From positions 186,001-250,000 of the forward strand of contig JAJEBY010000003.1 in assembly GCA_022822305.1 (NCBI GenBank): DNA of 64,000 nt, given 5' to 3'. The position numbers were made by a program, and so were the translations under genes. The notes under the pieces are model-generated. The model ran no database searches, was not told where the DNA came from, and saw nothing but the letters and a program-made list of their open reading frames with translations. The stretch is from Anaerolineae bacterium (GTDB lineage Bacteria; Chloroflexota; Anaerolineae; Aggregatilineales; Phototrophicaceae). Of the stretch, positions 18,994 through 26,779 are shown piece by piece (position 1 is the stretch's first letter; every line of letters starts with the position of its first letter).

Positions 18994-19932
18994 ATGGAAT
19001 ACCGTCAACTGGGACGCACTGGACTCATGGTTTCGGTCATAGGGCTCGGCGCCGGCGGACCCAGCCGCCTCGGTCAACGCGACAATTTCAACACCGAAGC
19101 GGAGTCAATTGCGTTGGTGCGGCAGGCGCTCGACGCCGGCATCAACTTTATCGATACTGCCGAAGCCTATGGCACGGAAGCCATCGTCGGTCAAGCCATC
19201 GCCGGCCGCGACCGCGAAAACGTCGTCATCTCCACCAAGAAACGCCTGGGCGGCGAGAAAGTCACGCCACAGCAACTCCGCGCCGGCCTCGAAGACAGCC
19301 TTCGAAATCTGCGGACGGATTACATCGACATCTACCATTTGCATGGCTTGCCTCTCGAACATTACCCATATTACAAAGATCAGATCCTACCCGTCATGGA
19401 AGACTTGCGCTCGCAGGGCAAGATTCGTTTCACTGGCGTCACTGAATTCTGGAGTCGTGACCTGGATCACCAGATGCTGCAACTCGCCCTGAACGACGAT
19501 CTGTTCGATGTGATTATGGTCGGTTTCAATCTGCTCAACCAGCAGGCGCGCGGAACCGTGCTGGAAGCGGCGATACGCAATGATACCGGCGTGCTGATCA
19601 TGTTCGCTATTCGCCGCGCGCTCAGCCGCCTGGACAAATTGCGCCTCGCCCTGCAGGAGTTGATTGACCTGGGCGAGCTTGATGCGGCCGATGTCGACCT
19701 GGATAATCCGCTGGGATTCTTGCTTGAGGACGGCGCCGCAAAAAGCATACCCGATGCCGCCTATCGCTTTTGCCGCGACGAACCCGGCGTACACGTCGTG
19801 CTATCGGGCACCGGCAATCCACAGCACCTCGTCAGCAACATCGCATCCCTGCAGGCGCCGCCGCTCGCGCCCAAACACATCAAACGCCTCAAGCGCATCT
19901 TCCACCAGGCGAGAAGCGTCACCGGGGAATAA
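18994..19932 (+). CDS. Aldo/keto reductase
   Basis: A 312-residue NADPH-dependent aldo/keto reductase. It has the N-terminal hairpin (YRQLGRTGLMVSVIGLGAGG) and the catalytic tetrad Asp54 and Tyr59 (FIDTAEAYG), Lys82 (ISTKKR) and His115/His117 (DIYHLHGL). The C-terminal cofactor region includes VLSGTGNPQHL. The ATG at 18994 with GGAGAG upstream matches the family start. The substrate cannot be told from sequence. It is a single gene that converges on the TPR gene with a hairpin between them. The upstream gap holds a copy of a CCGTGCCCTCTGTGGC-like dispersed motif near 18849-18865. Confidence 0.93.
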   Translation: MEYRQLGRTGLMVSVIGLGAGGPSRLGQRDNFNTEAESIALVRQALDAGINFIDTAEAYGTEAIVGQAIAGRDRENVVISTKKRLGGEKVTPQQLRAGLEDSLRNLRTDYIDIYHLHGLPLEHYPYYKDQILPVMEDLRSQGKIRFTGVTEFWSRDLDHQMLQLALNDDLFDVIMVGFNLLNQQARGTVLEAAIRNDTGVLIMFAIRRALSRLDKLRLALQELIDLGELDAADVDLDNPLGFLLEDGAAKSIPDAAYRFCRDEPGVHVVLSGTGNPQHLVSNIASLQAPPLAPKHIKRLKRIFHQARSVTGE

Positions 19933-19937
19933 AAAGA

Positions 19938-19955
19938 GCAGGTCTTTCGACCTGC
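19938..19955 (-). terminator. Hairpin terminator between convergent genes
   Basis: GCAGGTC-TTTC-GACCTGC gives a perfect 7-bp stem with a 4-base loop. On the minus strand it is followed by TCTTTTT, so it should end the TPR gene transcript. On the plus strand the tail is only CCCCTTA, giving weak termination of the reductase. Confidence 0.75.
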
Positions 19956-19983
19956 CCCTTACTTGCTCGAATGTCAGTTGGCT

Positions 19984-21699
19984 TTAGTGGCCACTACCCG
20001 GGCAACCGTAGTCGTACATGGTCGCCGGCGCCGGATCGTGCAAATCAATATCAATGTTGATATTGCCATTGGCGCCGCCCTCGGCGTGGCTGACGATCAG
20101 GACGTACTGACCGGATTCACCCAGCTTGAAGTTGTCGATGCTGGCGTCGTATTCACTGCGCGAGATATCATCGTCTCCGACCAGCGGACGATTGTCCGGG
20201 CCGATCAAGACGATCAGCGGATCGACAAATCCCGGCTCTACCGTATCAACCTCGATGTCTACCGTTTGGCCGGCTTTGGCGTTGAAGGGCAGGCTGTAGA
20301 CCCAGCCTTCGCGCATCGGCAACTGGAACTGGCTGTCGCCCTGCAATTCGCTGTGATAGAAACCACGGGTGCGATTCAACAGCGCATAACGGTAGTAGTC
20401 GGCGGCGCTGGCTTCAGCCTCGCCCATCAACTCGTAGGTAATCCCGCGCGACAAATACGGCAGCGTATAGCTGTCGTCCAGCCGCATCGCCATGCTGATG
20501 TAATTGAGCGAGGTCTCGTATTCGCCCATGTAGCGATAAGTGACGCCGGTCCAGTTCATGGCTTCGGCATCTTGGCTGTTGAGGTTCAGCGCCTTGGTGA
20601 AATTATCCAGCGCGGTGGCATAATCTTCGGACATCAGCGCGCGATAGGCAACAGTCTTGTAGTTGGCGATATCGTTGCCGATGGTTAGCGCGCCCGACAC
20701 ATCCAGGCTGACCTCGATCAGGCCCTCGGTGCTGCCGCCAGCATGCGTCAAGACGACCGCGTACTCGCCGCTTTCCGGAGCGCGGAAGCGCACATAGCTG
20801 TCCCACCATTCGCCGGTATCATCATTCGCGGTCAAGGCTTTCCCGTCCGGATCAACGATCAGCACCAGCGGATCAGCGTCAACATCGCGTTGGCTGCTGA
20901 TGGCGGTGACAACGACATCCTGCCCGGCGCTGACGGTGAAGGGGAAGAAGTAAACCGTGCCCTCCTCCATCGGAACCTCGAGGCTGTCATTCCAAGCCAG
21001 GGTGTCATTGCGAATGACGCGCTGCTTTACCCGCTTGGTCCATTCGACATAATCATCGAGCGCGTTGTCCATATCGCCCATCTTTTCGAAGACAATTCCA
21101 CGATTCAGATAGGGATAATCGGCATCCGGCACTGTCGACATCAGCTGATTGCAATCAGCCAGCGCCTGATCATGCTGGCCAATCTCGCTATAAGCCCAGC
21201 AACGATTATTCAAGGCGCCCAAATTGCTCGGGTCCAACTGCAGCACGATGCTGTAATCCTGCGCGGCAAGCGCATGTTCGTCTATCATGCTGTAGGCGTA
21301 TCCGCGGGCGGAATAGGTGTTGGGGTCCGCCTCGCCCTCGGCGATCAAGACGCTGAAGAGCGAAATCGCCGCGCGATACTCCTCGTTTGACAAATTCGAC
21401 CACGCCAGGTTCTTCACGGCGGTGACACTCAGCAAGCCACTTGGCGTCGACACCACATCCGCGGCCTCCGCCGCATCCGCCAAGGCAACTTCTTGAGCGG
21501 CGACTACGGCCTGAAGCTCCGCTATCAGCGCATCGCGATTGTCTTCGACGGGCGCAACGGGCGTCAGAAATCCGATAGTCACCACGACGGCCACCAGCAC
21601 CAACAAGCCCTCAATGATAAGAGCGCTCGGGCGCTGGCCCAAAATGCGATCTTTTAGGGAACGTCTGGGAATGTCATATTCCGGGTACTGTTTCTTCAT
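19984..21699 (-). CDS. Membrane-anchored TPR protein with two PPC-like domains
   Basis: A 571-residue protein. The cytoplasmic N-terminus MKKQYPEYDIPRRSLKDRIL precedes one membrane helix (ALIIEGLLVLVAVVVTIGFL). TPR repeats follow at about 95-215 (SNLGALNNRCWAYSEIGQHD). A PPC-like beta domain comes next (GTVYFFPFTVSAGQDVVVTA), then a second TPR block (DAEAMNWTGVTYRYMGEYE) and a second PPC-like domain (VYSLPFNAKAGQTVDIEVD). PPC-like domains usually sit on secreted proteins. The ATG at 21699 has GAGGAC upstream. Function unknown; the alternation of TPR and PPC suggests an extracytoplasmic binding scaffold. Its first 30 residues closely match the next gene's. Confidence 0.82.
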   Translation of the reverse strand: MKKQYPEYDIPRRSLKDRILGQRPSALIIEGLLVLVAVVVTIGFLTPVAPVEDNRDALIAELQAVVAAQEVALADAAEAADVVSTPSGLLSVTAVKNLAWSNLSNEEYRAAISLFSVLIAEGEADPNTYSARGYAYSMIDEHALAAQDYSIVLQLDPSNLGALNNRCWAYSEIGQHDQALADCNQLMSTVPDADYPYLNRGIVFEKMGDMDNALDDYVEWTKRVKQRVIRNDTLAWNDSLEVPMEEGTVYFFPFTVSAGQDVVVTAISSQRDVDADPLVLIVDPDGKALTANDDTGEWWDSYVRFRAPESGEYAVVLTHAGGSTEGLIEVSLDVSGALTIGNDIANYKTVAYRALMSEDYATALDNFTKALNLNSQDAEAMNWTGVTYRYMGEYETSLNYISMAMRLDDSYTLPYLSRGITYELMGEAEASAADYYRYALLNRTRGFYHSELQGDSQFQLPMREGWVYSLPFNAKAGQTVDIEVDTVEPGFVDPLIVLIGPDNRPLVGDDDISRSEYDASIDNFKLGESGQYVLIVSHAEGGANGNINIDIDLHDPAPATMYDYGCPGSGH

Positions 21700-21735
21700 A
21701 AGTAACGTCCTCGCACTAACTGACTTCGGCAAAGA

Positions 21736-21786
21736 GGTTCACCCACATGAACCTTAGTATAACACATCTGACGGCGGATTAGTCAA
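21736..21786 (-). promoter_or_regulatory. Promoter with overlapping inverted repeat
   Basis: On the minus strand TTGACT (21781-21786) and TATACT (21756-21761) are separated by 19 bases. The predicted start lies inside the inverted repeat GGTTCA-CCCACA-TGAACC (21736-21753), which could be an operator or a leader hairpin for the TPR gene. Confidence 0.45.
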
Positions 21787-21823
21787 GCTATACCGTCAGT
21801 TTAGAACCATACTAACCCGCGCC

Positions 21824-22351
21824 TCATCCAGCGCTCGACAACAATTGTGACACATCAAGATCGCTTTTGGCAAATTTTTCCTCAATTTGCTCATGCAATC
21901 GTGCCGCAGACCGCGGCAAACCGAGTGTATCGTATATGGCCATGATCTCCAAACACACCGCAGGATCTTCGCTGCCAATCTCGATCGCGCGAGCCAAATG
22001 AGTCAACATGCCGTCAAATCTGCCTTGCGTCAGCATCCGGCGACCCAACGAAACATGCGCCAGCGCGCACTCGCCACGCGCGCACTCGTCATAGGCGGTC
22101 AGTCCCGAAAATTGATATTCGCCCTGCGCGGTTTCCGGAGAATTCGCCCCCGACTCCAGTTGCACGGGCGCTTCAATCTGCGCGGCAGATGGCGAATCAA
22201 ACGGACCAAACAGGTCAAATGCATGACCGGCCGCCACACTGATCACGATCGTCATCACGATTTCGATCAGGATCGCGCTCCAGTGCTGACCCATAAACCG
22301 CTGTATGAGATTGCTGCGCGGCACATCAAATTCGGGATACTTGTCGTACAT
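21824..22351 (-). CDS. Small membrane-anchored protein, paralogous N-terminus to the TPR gene
   Basis: A 175-residue protein. Its N-terminus MYDKYPEFDVPRSNLIQRF plus GQHWSAILIE matches the TPR protein (YPEYDIPRRSLKDRI, GQRPSALIIE). One membrane helix follows (IEIVMTIVISVAAGHAFDLF). The C-terminal part has one or two TPR-like units (LTHLARAIEIGSEDPAVCLE). The ATG at 22351 has GAGGTCG upstream. It looks like a shortened relative of its downstream neighbour. No known family; role unknown. Confidence 0.75.
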   Translation of the reverse strand: MYDKYPEFDVPRSNLIQRFMGQHWSAILIEIVMTIVISVAAGHAFDLFGPFDSPSAAQIEAPVQLESGANSPETAQGEYQFSGLTAYDECARGECALAHVSLGRRMLTQGRFDGMLTHLARAIEIGSEDPAVCLEIMAIYDTLGLPRSAARLHEQIEEKFAKSDLDVSQLLSSAG

Positions 22352-22486
22352 CAGCGACCTCGTCTTGCTTCTACTTTCATTGTATCGCAATTGGAGACGA
22401 ATTCCCCACAGATTTCTCTACGCTTAGCCGACGCTTCTCCTCATTGCAAGATACGCCACATTCCTTAACAAGATAATACAATAAGT

Positions 22487-22498
22487 TGACGCGCGTCA
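22487..22498. promoter_or_regulatory. 12-bp perfect palindrome in a divergent gap
   Basis: TGACGCGCGTCA lies in the 304-base gap (22352-22655) between the small membrane protein and the divergent DinB gene, just after an AT-rich run (ATAATACAATAAG). It could be an operator. A possible -10 box TATGAT precedes the DinB gene near 22619. No gene is seen in the gap. Confidence 0.3.
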
Positions 22499-22655
22499 TC
22501 CACAGAATTGACAATTCGTCATTCGTGCCTTTTGGCGGAAGCTGACAACGGAATCGGCTTCAACTCATCCCCTCTTGCGCGCGCCCTGCGTACTGCGCTC
22601 GCCCGACTGAAGAAACGGTATGATAGTTGAGCGCTAAATTAAAGGAGGAATATAC

Positions 22656-23129
22656 ATGTCCCAATTGCAATTGCGCCGGCAACTGATCACCGCGCTGGAG
22701 AATCGGCAAGCGCATCAGCTTTTCGATGATGTCGTCAAAGACTTCCCGGCAGCGCATTACAACACGCGTCCGCCCCGCCTGCCCTACAGCTTCTGGCAGC
22801 TGCTCGAGCATCTACGCATCGCGCAATGGGACATACTCGACTATATCGAGAATCCGGACTATCAAGCCTTGCAGTTTCCCCAAGACTATTGGCCGGATCC
22901 CGATTCCCGGGCCGATGCGCAAGCCTGGCAACAAACGATCAGCCAGTTTCGCCGAGATCAGGCGGCCTTGGCCGGAATCGTCAGGGATCCCTCGCGTGAT
23001 CTCTTCGCGCAAATCGCGGGCGGACAACCGGGACACAATATCCTGCGCGAAGTCATCATCGTCGCCCAGCACAATGCCTACCATATCGGTGAATTCGGCA
23101 TCCTGCGCGCGACGCTGGACCTGTGGTAA
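22656..23129 (+). CDS. DinB-family protein
   Basis: A 157-residue four-helix-bundle protein of the DinB/YfiT type. The three metal-ligand histidines appear as HLRIAQWD (His52) and HNAYHIGEF (His139, His143). Members are putative metal-dependent, often thiol-linked enzymes; many have no known substrate. The ATG at 22656 has a perfect AGGAGG eight bases before it. The next gene on this strand (Uma2) starts about 90 bases later, so the two may share a transcript. Confidence 0.88.
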   Translation: MSQLQLRRQLITALENRQAHQLFDDVVKDFPAAHYNTRPPRLPYSFWQLLEHLRIAQWDILDYIENPDYQALQFPQDYWPDPDSRADAQAWQQTISQFRRDQAALAGIVRDPSRDLFAQIAGGQPGHNILREVIIVAQHNAYHIGEFGILRATLDLW

Positions 23130-23221
23130 GCGAGCGCATGCGCGCGCAATTTGCGAATACACTCCACTTCAGATTCACACGCGATATACTTGGAACAAGT
23201 CAATGCGATGTGGGGAACATC

Positions 23222-23797
23222 ATGGCAGTTGAAACACCCGTGCGCCTAACCGTCGACGAATATCTCGCCTGGGAAGAGAAGAACTTCGAAAAACACGAAT
23301 ACATCGATGGCGAGGTACGCTGTTTGGCTGGAGCCACTCGGACGCACAATCAAATTGCAATGAATACGGGAATCGCGATTGATGTACAGATCGCAGACAC
23401 GAATTGTACGATTCTAGGTAGCGACATGCGCGCGAGAGTGGGGAATACGCGGTACTTTTACCCCGATCTGACTGTAATCAGCGACGAAGCGCAATTCGAA
23501 CGCGAGAACGAGATGGAGCTGCTCAACCCGATTCTCGTGATTGAAGTCACATCGCCATCGTCCATTGACATCGATCGGGTCGAAAAGCGTAACGCCTACC
23601 TGGAAGTACCCTCAATTCAGGCCTACTTGATCATCGACCAGCACCGCGTCTGCGCCGAGCTTTCCCTTCGCTCCGAAACCGGCTGGCGGACGACATCATT
23701 TGAGCAGCTGGATGCGGTCGTCCCGCTTGATGTCGTGGATTGCCAGCTGCCGCTGTCGCAAGTTTACCGCGGCATAAAACTAGAAGAGCGCGCCTGA
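23222..23797 (+). CDS. Uma2-family putative PD-(D/E)xK endonuclease
   Basis: A 191-residue DUF820/Uma2 protein. It has the N-terminal LTVDEYLAWEEK, YIDGEV (Glu31), YPDLTVI (Asp82), VIEVTSPSS (Glu108) and the later Lys122 (VEKRNAYLEV). Together these are the restriction-nuclease-like active site of the family. Such genes multiply in Chloroflexi and cyanobacteria; their biological role is not established and an association with mobile DNA is often suspected. The ATG at 23222 with GGGGA upstream is preferred over the longer frame. Its stop directly meets the stop of the convergent CinA gene. Confidence 0.9.
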   Translation: MAVETPVRLTVDEYLAWEEKNFEKHEYIDGEVRCLAGATRTHNQIAMNTGIAIDVQIADTNCTILGSDMRARVGNTRYFYPDLTVISDEAQFERENEMELLNPILVIEVTSPSSIDIDRVEKRNAYLEVPSIQAYLIIDQHRVCAELSLRSETGWRTTSFEQLDAVVPLDVVDCQLPLSQVYRGIKLEERA

Positions 23798-24289
23798 TTA
23801 AGCGTTCAAAGCAGACAGCATCAGCCGCAACGCCGCCTCGACGCTCGCCGCCTTGTTCCCGATTCGATCACAATCCCAAATGTGCCGCTCGACGCGCAGC
23901 AAGTCTTGCGGTCCCGCCAGCCCGATATAGGTCAGCCCGACCGGCTTCTCGTCCGTTCCGCCGCCCGGCCCCGCGATGCCGGTGACACTCAAGGCATAAT
24001 CCGCAGCGAATAACGCGCGCGCGCCGATCGCCATTTCAGCGGCAGTCGCTTCGCTGACGGCGCCGGATTGAATCAGCGTCTCCTCACGCACCCCCAGCCG
24101 CGCCATCTTGGCCTCGTTGGAATACGTCACCAAGCCGCCCTCGACATAAGCGGAACTGCCGGAGACATCGGTCAAGGTGCTCAGGATCAGGCCGCCGGTG
24201 CAAGATTCTGCCGCGCAAATCGACAAGCCACCCTGCGCTAACAAACCACCGACCCGCCTGGACAAGTCGAGCAAGTCCGCCAATGTCAC
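23798..24289 (-). CDS. pncC: CinA C-terminal domain protein (nicotinamide-nucleotide amidase)
   Basis: A 163-residue stand-alone CinA-C domain. It carries the AESCTGGL motif (Ser29), VTYSNEAK (Tyr56, Lys61) and SVTGIAGPGGGTDEKPVG. Known members deamidate NMN to nicotinate mononucleotide in NAD recycling. The preferred start is GTG at 24289. It overlaps the TGA of the upstream VOC gene (GTGA), implying translational coupling, and gives the usual family length. A longer frame to 24349 would lie inside the VOC gene. Confidence 0.88.
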   Translation of the reverse strand: MTLADLLDLSRRVGGLLAQGGLSICAAESCTGGLILSTLTDVSGSSAYVEGGLVTYSNEAKMARLGVREETLIQSGAVSEATAAEMAIGARALFAADYALSVTGIAGPGGGTDEKPVGLTYIGLAGPQDLLRVERHIWDCDRIGNKAASVEAALRLMLSALNA

Positions 24290-24669
24290 ACCTGTATCAA
24301 TATCAAGGTATTGCCTTCGCAATCTTTCATCATCACGAAGCGGCCCCAAAACTGCGTCTCCGGCTCGCCCAGGAACTCGACGCCCCGTTCCTTATAGATG
24401 CGATAAGTTTCGTCGATATCTTCGCATTGCAGCGTCAACGATTGCGACTGCTGGAAGGTCGACCGGTAGTGCTCCCAGTTCTCATCAAACTTGTAAAGTA
24501 CGATCAAAGTCTCGGCCCCCGGCGGCGCCACCGATAGCCAGCGCGAATCGGCGCCAGGCCACAATTCATCGTCGGCATGCAGATCCATGCCCAGCGTCTC
24601 GGTATAGAATGCCTTCGCCCGGTCCTGATCTTCCACAAATATCGAAACTGTTCCCACTCTCTTGATCAT
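24286..24669 (-). CDS. VOC/glyoxalase-fold protein (copy 1)
   Basis: A 127-residue vicinal-oxygen-chelate protein: VSIFVEDQDRAKAFYTETLGM, EDIDETYRIYKERGVEF and the final EGNTLILIQV. These small members include glyoxalase-, bleomycin-resistance- and dioxygenase-like folds; no reaction can be assigned. It is clearly paralogous to the next gene upstream (24769-25155), sharing DRAKAFYTE-LGM and the GEP-Q-WG-F segment. The ATG at 24669 has GGAGGC upstream. It is coupled to the CinA gene. Confidence 0.9.
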   Translation of the reverse strand: MIKRVGTVSIFVEDQDRAKAFYTETLGMDLHADDELWPGADSRWLSVAPPGAETLIVLYKFDENWEHYRSTFQQSQSLTLQCEDIDETYRIYKERGVEFLGEPETQFWGRFVMMKDCEGNTLILIQV

Positions 24670-24699
24670 CTCTTGCCTCCACCTAAACAGACGACGTAG

Positions 24700-24720
24700 G
24701 GGCGACCTGTCAGGTCGCCC
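24700..24720. repeat. Dispersed palindrome, family A (perfect)
   Basis: GGGCGACCTG, one T, then CAGGTCGCCC: a perfect palindrome with 10-base arms in the gap between the two VOC genes. Related elements with GGGCGA ends lie at 25369, 25446, 42541, 63254 and 63300. Confidence 0.75.
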
Positions 24721-24768
24721 GTTTTCTCGCATAACATAATATTGGATGGGACGAATTGCTGCCAAGAC

Positions 24769-25155
24769 CTAGGACTGCTGACCCAGGACGATTTGATTGC
24801 CTTCGGAATCAACCAGGATCGCGAAACTGCCCCAGGCTTGTTTCTGCGGCTCGCCCAAAAACTGTACGCCTTTGCCCGTGAGTTCTTCATACGTCGCGTC
24901 GATATCATCGCAATGCAGCGTGAAGGCCTGCGGCTTGCCCATCGCCTCACGATAATGCGCCCATTGTTCGCCCATCGGGAATAGCGATATCACCGTCGTC
25001 GACCCCTTCGGCGCCACCGTGATCCAACGCATGCCGGACCCGGGAAACATCTCCGAGTCGTTGATCAGCTCCATGCCCAGCTTCTCGGTGTAAAACGCCT
25101 TTGCCCGTTCCTGATCATCTACAAAAACAGTAACGGTCGCAATTGTGGTAATCAT
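24769..25155 (-). CDS. VOC/glyoxalase-fold protein (copy 2)
   Basis: A 128-residue VOC protein (VTVFVDDQERAKAFYTEKLGM, HCDDIDATYEELTGKGVQF, EGNQIVLGQQ) and the apparent parent or sister of the downstream copy. The likely metal ligands are His (LHCDD) and Glu (DSEGNQI), but neither is proven. The start ATG at 25155 has only a weak purine-rich site (AGAAGA). The upstream 536-base gap is rich in repeats. Confidence 0.88.
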   Translation of the reverse strand: MITTIATVTVFVDDQERAKAFYTEKLGMELINDSEMFPGSGMRWITVAPKGSTTVISLFPMGEQWAHYREAMGKPQAFTLHCDDIDATYEELTGKGVQFLGEPQKQAWGSFAILVDSEGNQIVLGQQS

Positions 25156-25368
25156 GGTCTTCTTCTCTACGCTATCAGTGATTCCAACTACGTTATGACG
25201 CTTACTGAAATAATGTGAGAAATCTTGAAATCCCGGACGGTCTTGTAAGGCTTGTACGCTATTGTGACAATATCGCCAATCATCACTCGTTTCAAAAGGG
25301 ATGGAAAGCGTTGCCCAGTCTAAATCTGCATCATTCCAGCTGATTTCCGCGCTTAAGGCCGATTGTAG

Positions 25369-25389
25369 GGGCGACTCTGTGAGTCGCCC
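25369..25389. repeat. Dispersed palindrome, family A
   Basis: GGGCGACTC, TGT, GAGTCGCCC: perfect 9-base arms, preceded by TGTAG as in other copies. Confidence 0.7.
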
Positions 25390-25445
25390 GCAGGTAACAG
25401 GCTCGCAATCAACGTATATTCGTCAATTGCCGACAAGCCTTGTAA

Positions 25446-25466
25446 GGGCGAGCCGGTCGCTCGCCC
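25446..25466. repeat. Dispersed palindrome, family A
   Basis: GGGCGAGC, CGGTC, GCTCGCCC: perfect 8-base arms, preceded by TGTAA. Confidence 0.65.
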
Positions 25467-25691
25467 GGCTTTGCCATATCCAACCGCCCGACTTTTTCGC
25501 TGCCGCCGACCGGCTGTGGTTAATCATCCCGCCCACCGTTCGCGCTACCTTAGCTCCCCTTCCAAAGCTGGCTGGGGAGGCGTAGGATGAGACCTTTGCA
25601 CTCTCTAATTTGACAAACCTGCTTGCTCATGCAAGGAGCGCGGTCTCTTTCTCTGTGCTCTCTGTGCCTCGGTACCGAATAAAGAGGATCC

Positions 25692-26225
25692 CTACTTGTT
25701 CTCCACACTCTCGCTCAAAAACGCGCTGTACCCGCTCTCCGGATCATTCCGCACCACCAGCATACGCTTGCCGCCGACATGCGAGATGCCCGGCACTTCA
25801 TACGCCTTGGCCGGGTTGCCCTGGCTGTCCAGCCGATTGCACCAATAGACATGGTCATCGCGCTGCCACATATATATCACCGCCACATCGTCCACCACAA
25901 TCTCCATGCGCTTGCGGCTGAATGGCGCGAAGCGCGGCGGATGATACCACGGCACCCAGGCGCCGGCCGTCTGCTGCGTCTTCAGCGATACCGCGCTCTG
26001 TGGCAGGATCTCCTTGCTGTCGCGCGGCGATTCCTGATTCACGAACTTGATCGTTTCATCGGTCGTATTGAATACCGATGTCAATTCAGTCACTGGCATG
26101 GCCATCCTCACTGCAATTGAGCCGTCATTTATCGCCTTGCCGGTCAATCCGACGCCCTTGCCGACCACCTCGATGGTCTTGACAATGCCTTTGCCGATTT
26201 GACCCAGCAGCTTCAATCCATCCAT
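25692..26225 (-). CDS. Hypothetical protein
   Basis: A 177-residue protein I do not recognise. It begins MDGLKLLGQIGKGIVKTIEV and continues with a Gly/Lys-rich amphipathic stretch (VVGKGVGLTGKAI). The middle is beta-rich (FNTTDETIKFVNQESPRDSK), with a WVPWYHPPRFAPFSRKRME segment. The end has paired aromatic strands (VIYMWQRDDHVYWCN). No signal peptide or clear membrane helix is present. The ATG at 26225 has no clear ribosome site; an in-frame start at 26282 is possible. It may follow the DUF1801 gene on the same strand, 122 bases away. Confidence 0.65.
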   Translation of the reverse strand: MDGLKLLGQIGKGIVKTIEVVGKGVGLTGKAINDGSIAVRMAMPVTELTSVFNTTDETIKFVNQESPRDSKEILPQSAVSLKTQQTAGAWVPWYHPPRFAPFSRKRMEIVVDDVAVIYMWQRDDHVYWCNRLDSQGNPAKAYEVPGISHVGGKRMLVVRNDPESGYSAFLSESVENK

Positions 26226-26347
26226 CGCTAACGAACCAACGCTCCATGTGTCGATTGTGTTCCTATTATACACGCAGAACACCCGCTCACGGATTCTCTT
26301 GCCTATCTATACGCGCTACGGCGGAGCGCGGTTGCTGGCCGCGCCGG

Positions 26348-26776
26348 TTAATCGCCCGCGATATGATCGGCCTCGCGCATGTAAGCGACCGACTCGGCGA
26401 TTATCTCCCGCAGCACATCCAGGTCGATATCATCGAGCTTGTTGATATACAGACAAGAACTGCCGGTGCGATACTTGCCCAGCTTGGCAAAGAGCGCCTC
26501 ATGCCGCTCGTGCCCGCCCATGACATACAAGGTCAGCGCCTGTTTGCGCGGCGCGAAGCCGGTGATCATCATATCGCCCTCGCGCCCGCTCTCGTACTTG
26601 TAATGGTAACTGCCGAATCCGACGATGCTCGCGCCCCACATCGCCGGAGGCTCGCCGGTGATTTCTTCCATCATCTCCAAAACGACCAAGCTGTCCTCGC
26701 GCCGGCGTTTGTTCTGCACCGATTCCAGATATGCCAGCACATCGCCGTCGTTGCGTACGGTTTTATTGCCCGACAT
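26348..26776 (-). CDS. DUF1801 (YdhG-like) protein
   Basis: A 142-residue DUF1801 protein: VLEMMEEITGEPPAMWGASIVGFGSYHYKY, then ALTLYVMGGHERHEALFAKLGKY and LDVLREIIAES (long stretches cited only by their ends). The fold is known, the function is not. It starts 3 bases after the htpG stop, so the two are very probably in one operon. A small chaperone-linked accessory is possible but unproven. Confidence 0.88.
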   Translation of the reverse strand: MSGNKTVRNDGDVLAYLESVQNKRRREDSLVVLEMMEEITGEPPAMWGASIVGFGSYHYKYESGREGDMMITGFAPRKQALTLYVMGGHERHEALFAKLGKYRTGSSCLYINKLDDIDLDVLREIIAESVAYMREADHIAGD

Positions 26777-26779
26777 GCC

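Larger units (their letters stand above)
25156..25691. other. Gene-free repeat-rich gap
   Basis: No credible gene. It holds two family A palindromes (25369-25389 and 25446-25466). It also holds a GCTCCCCTTCC...GGGGAGG element near 25552-25580, and a TCTCTGTGCTCTCTGTGCCT motif near 25652-25673 similar to one at about 18849. The dispersed elements suggest a site where short repeats collect. Confidence 0.6.
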
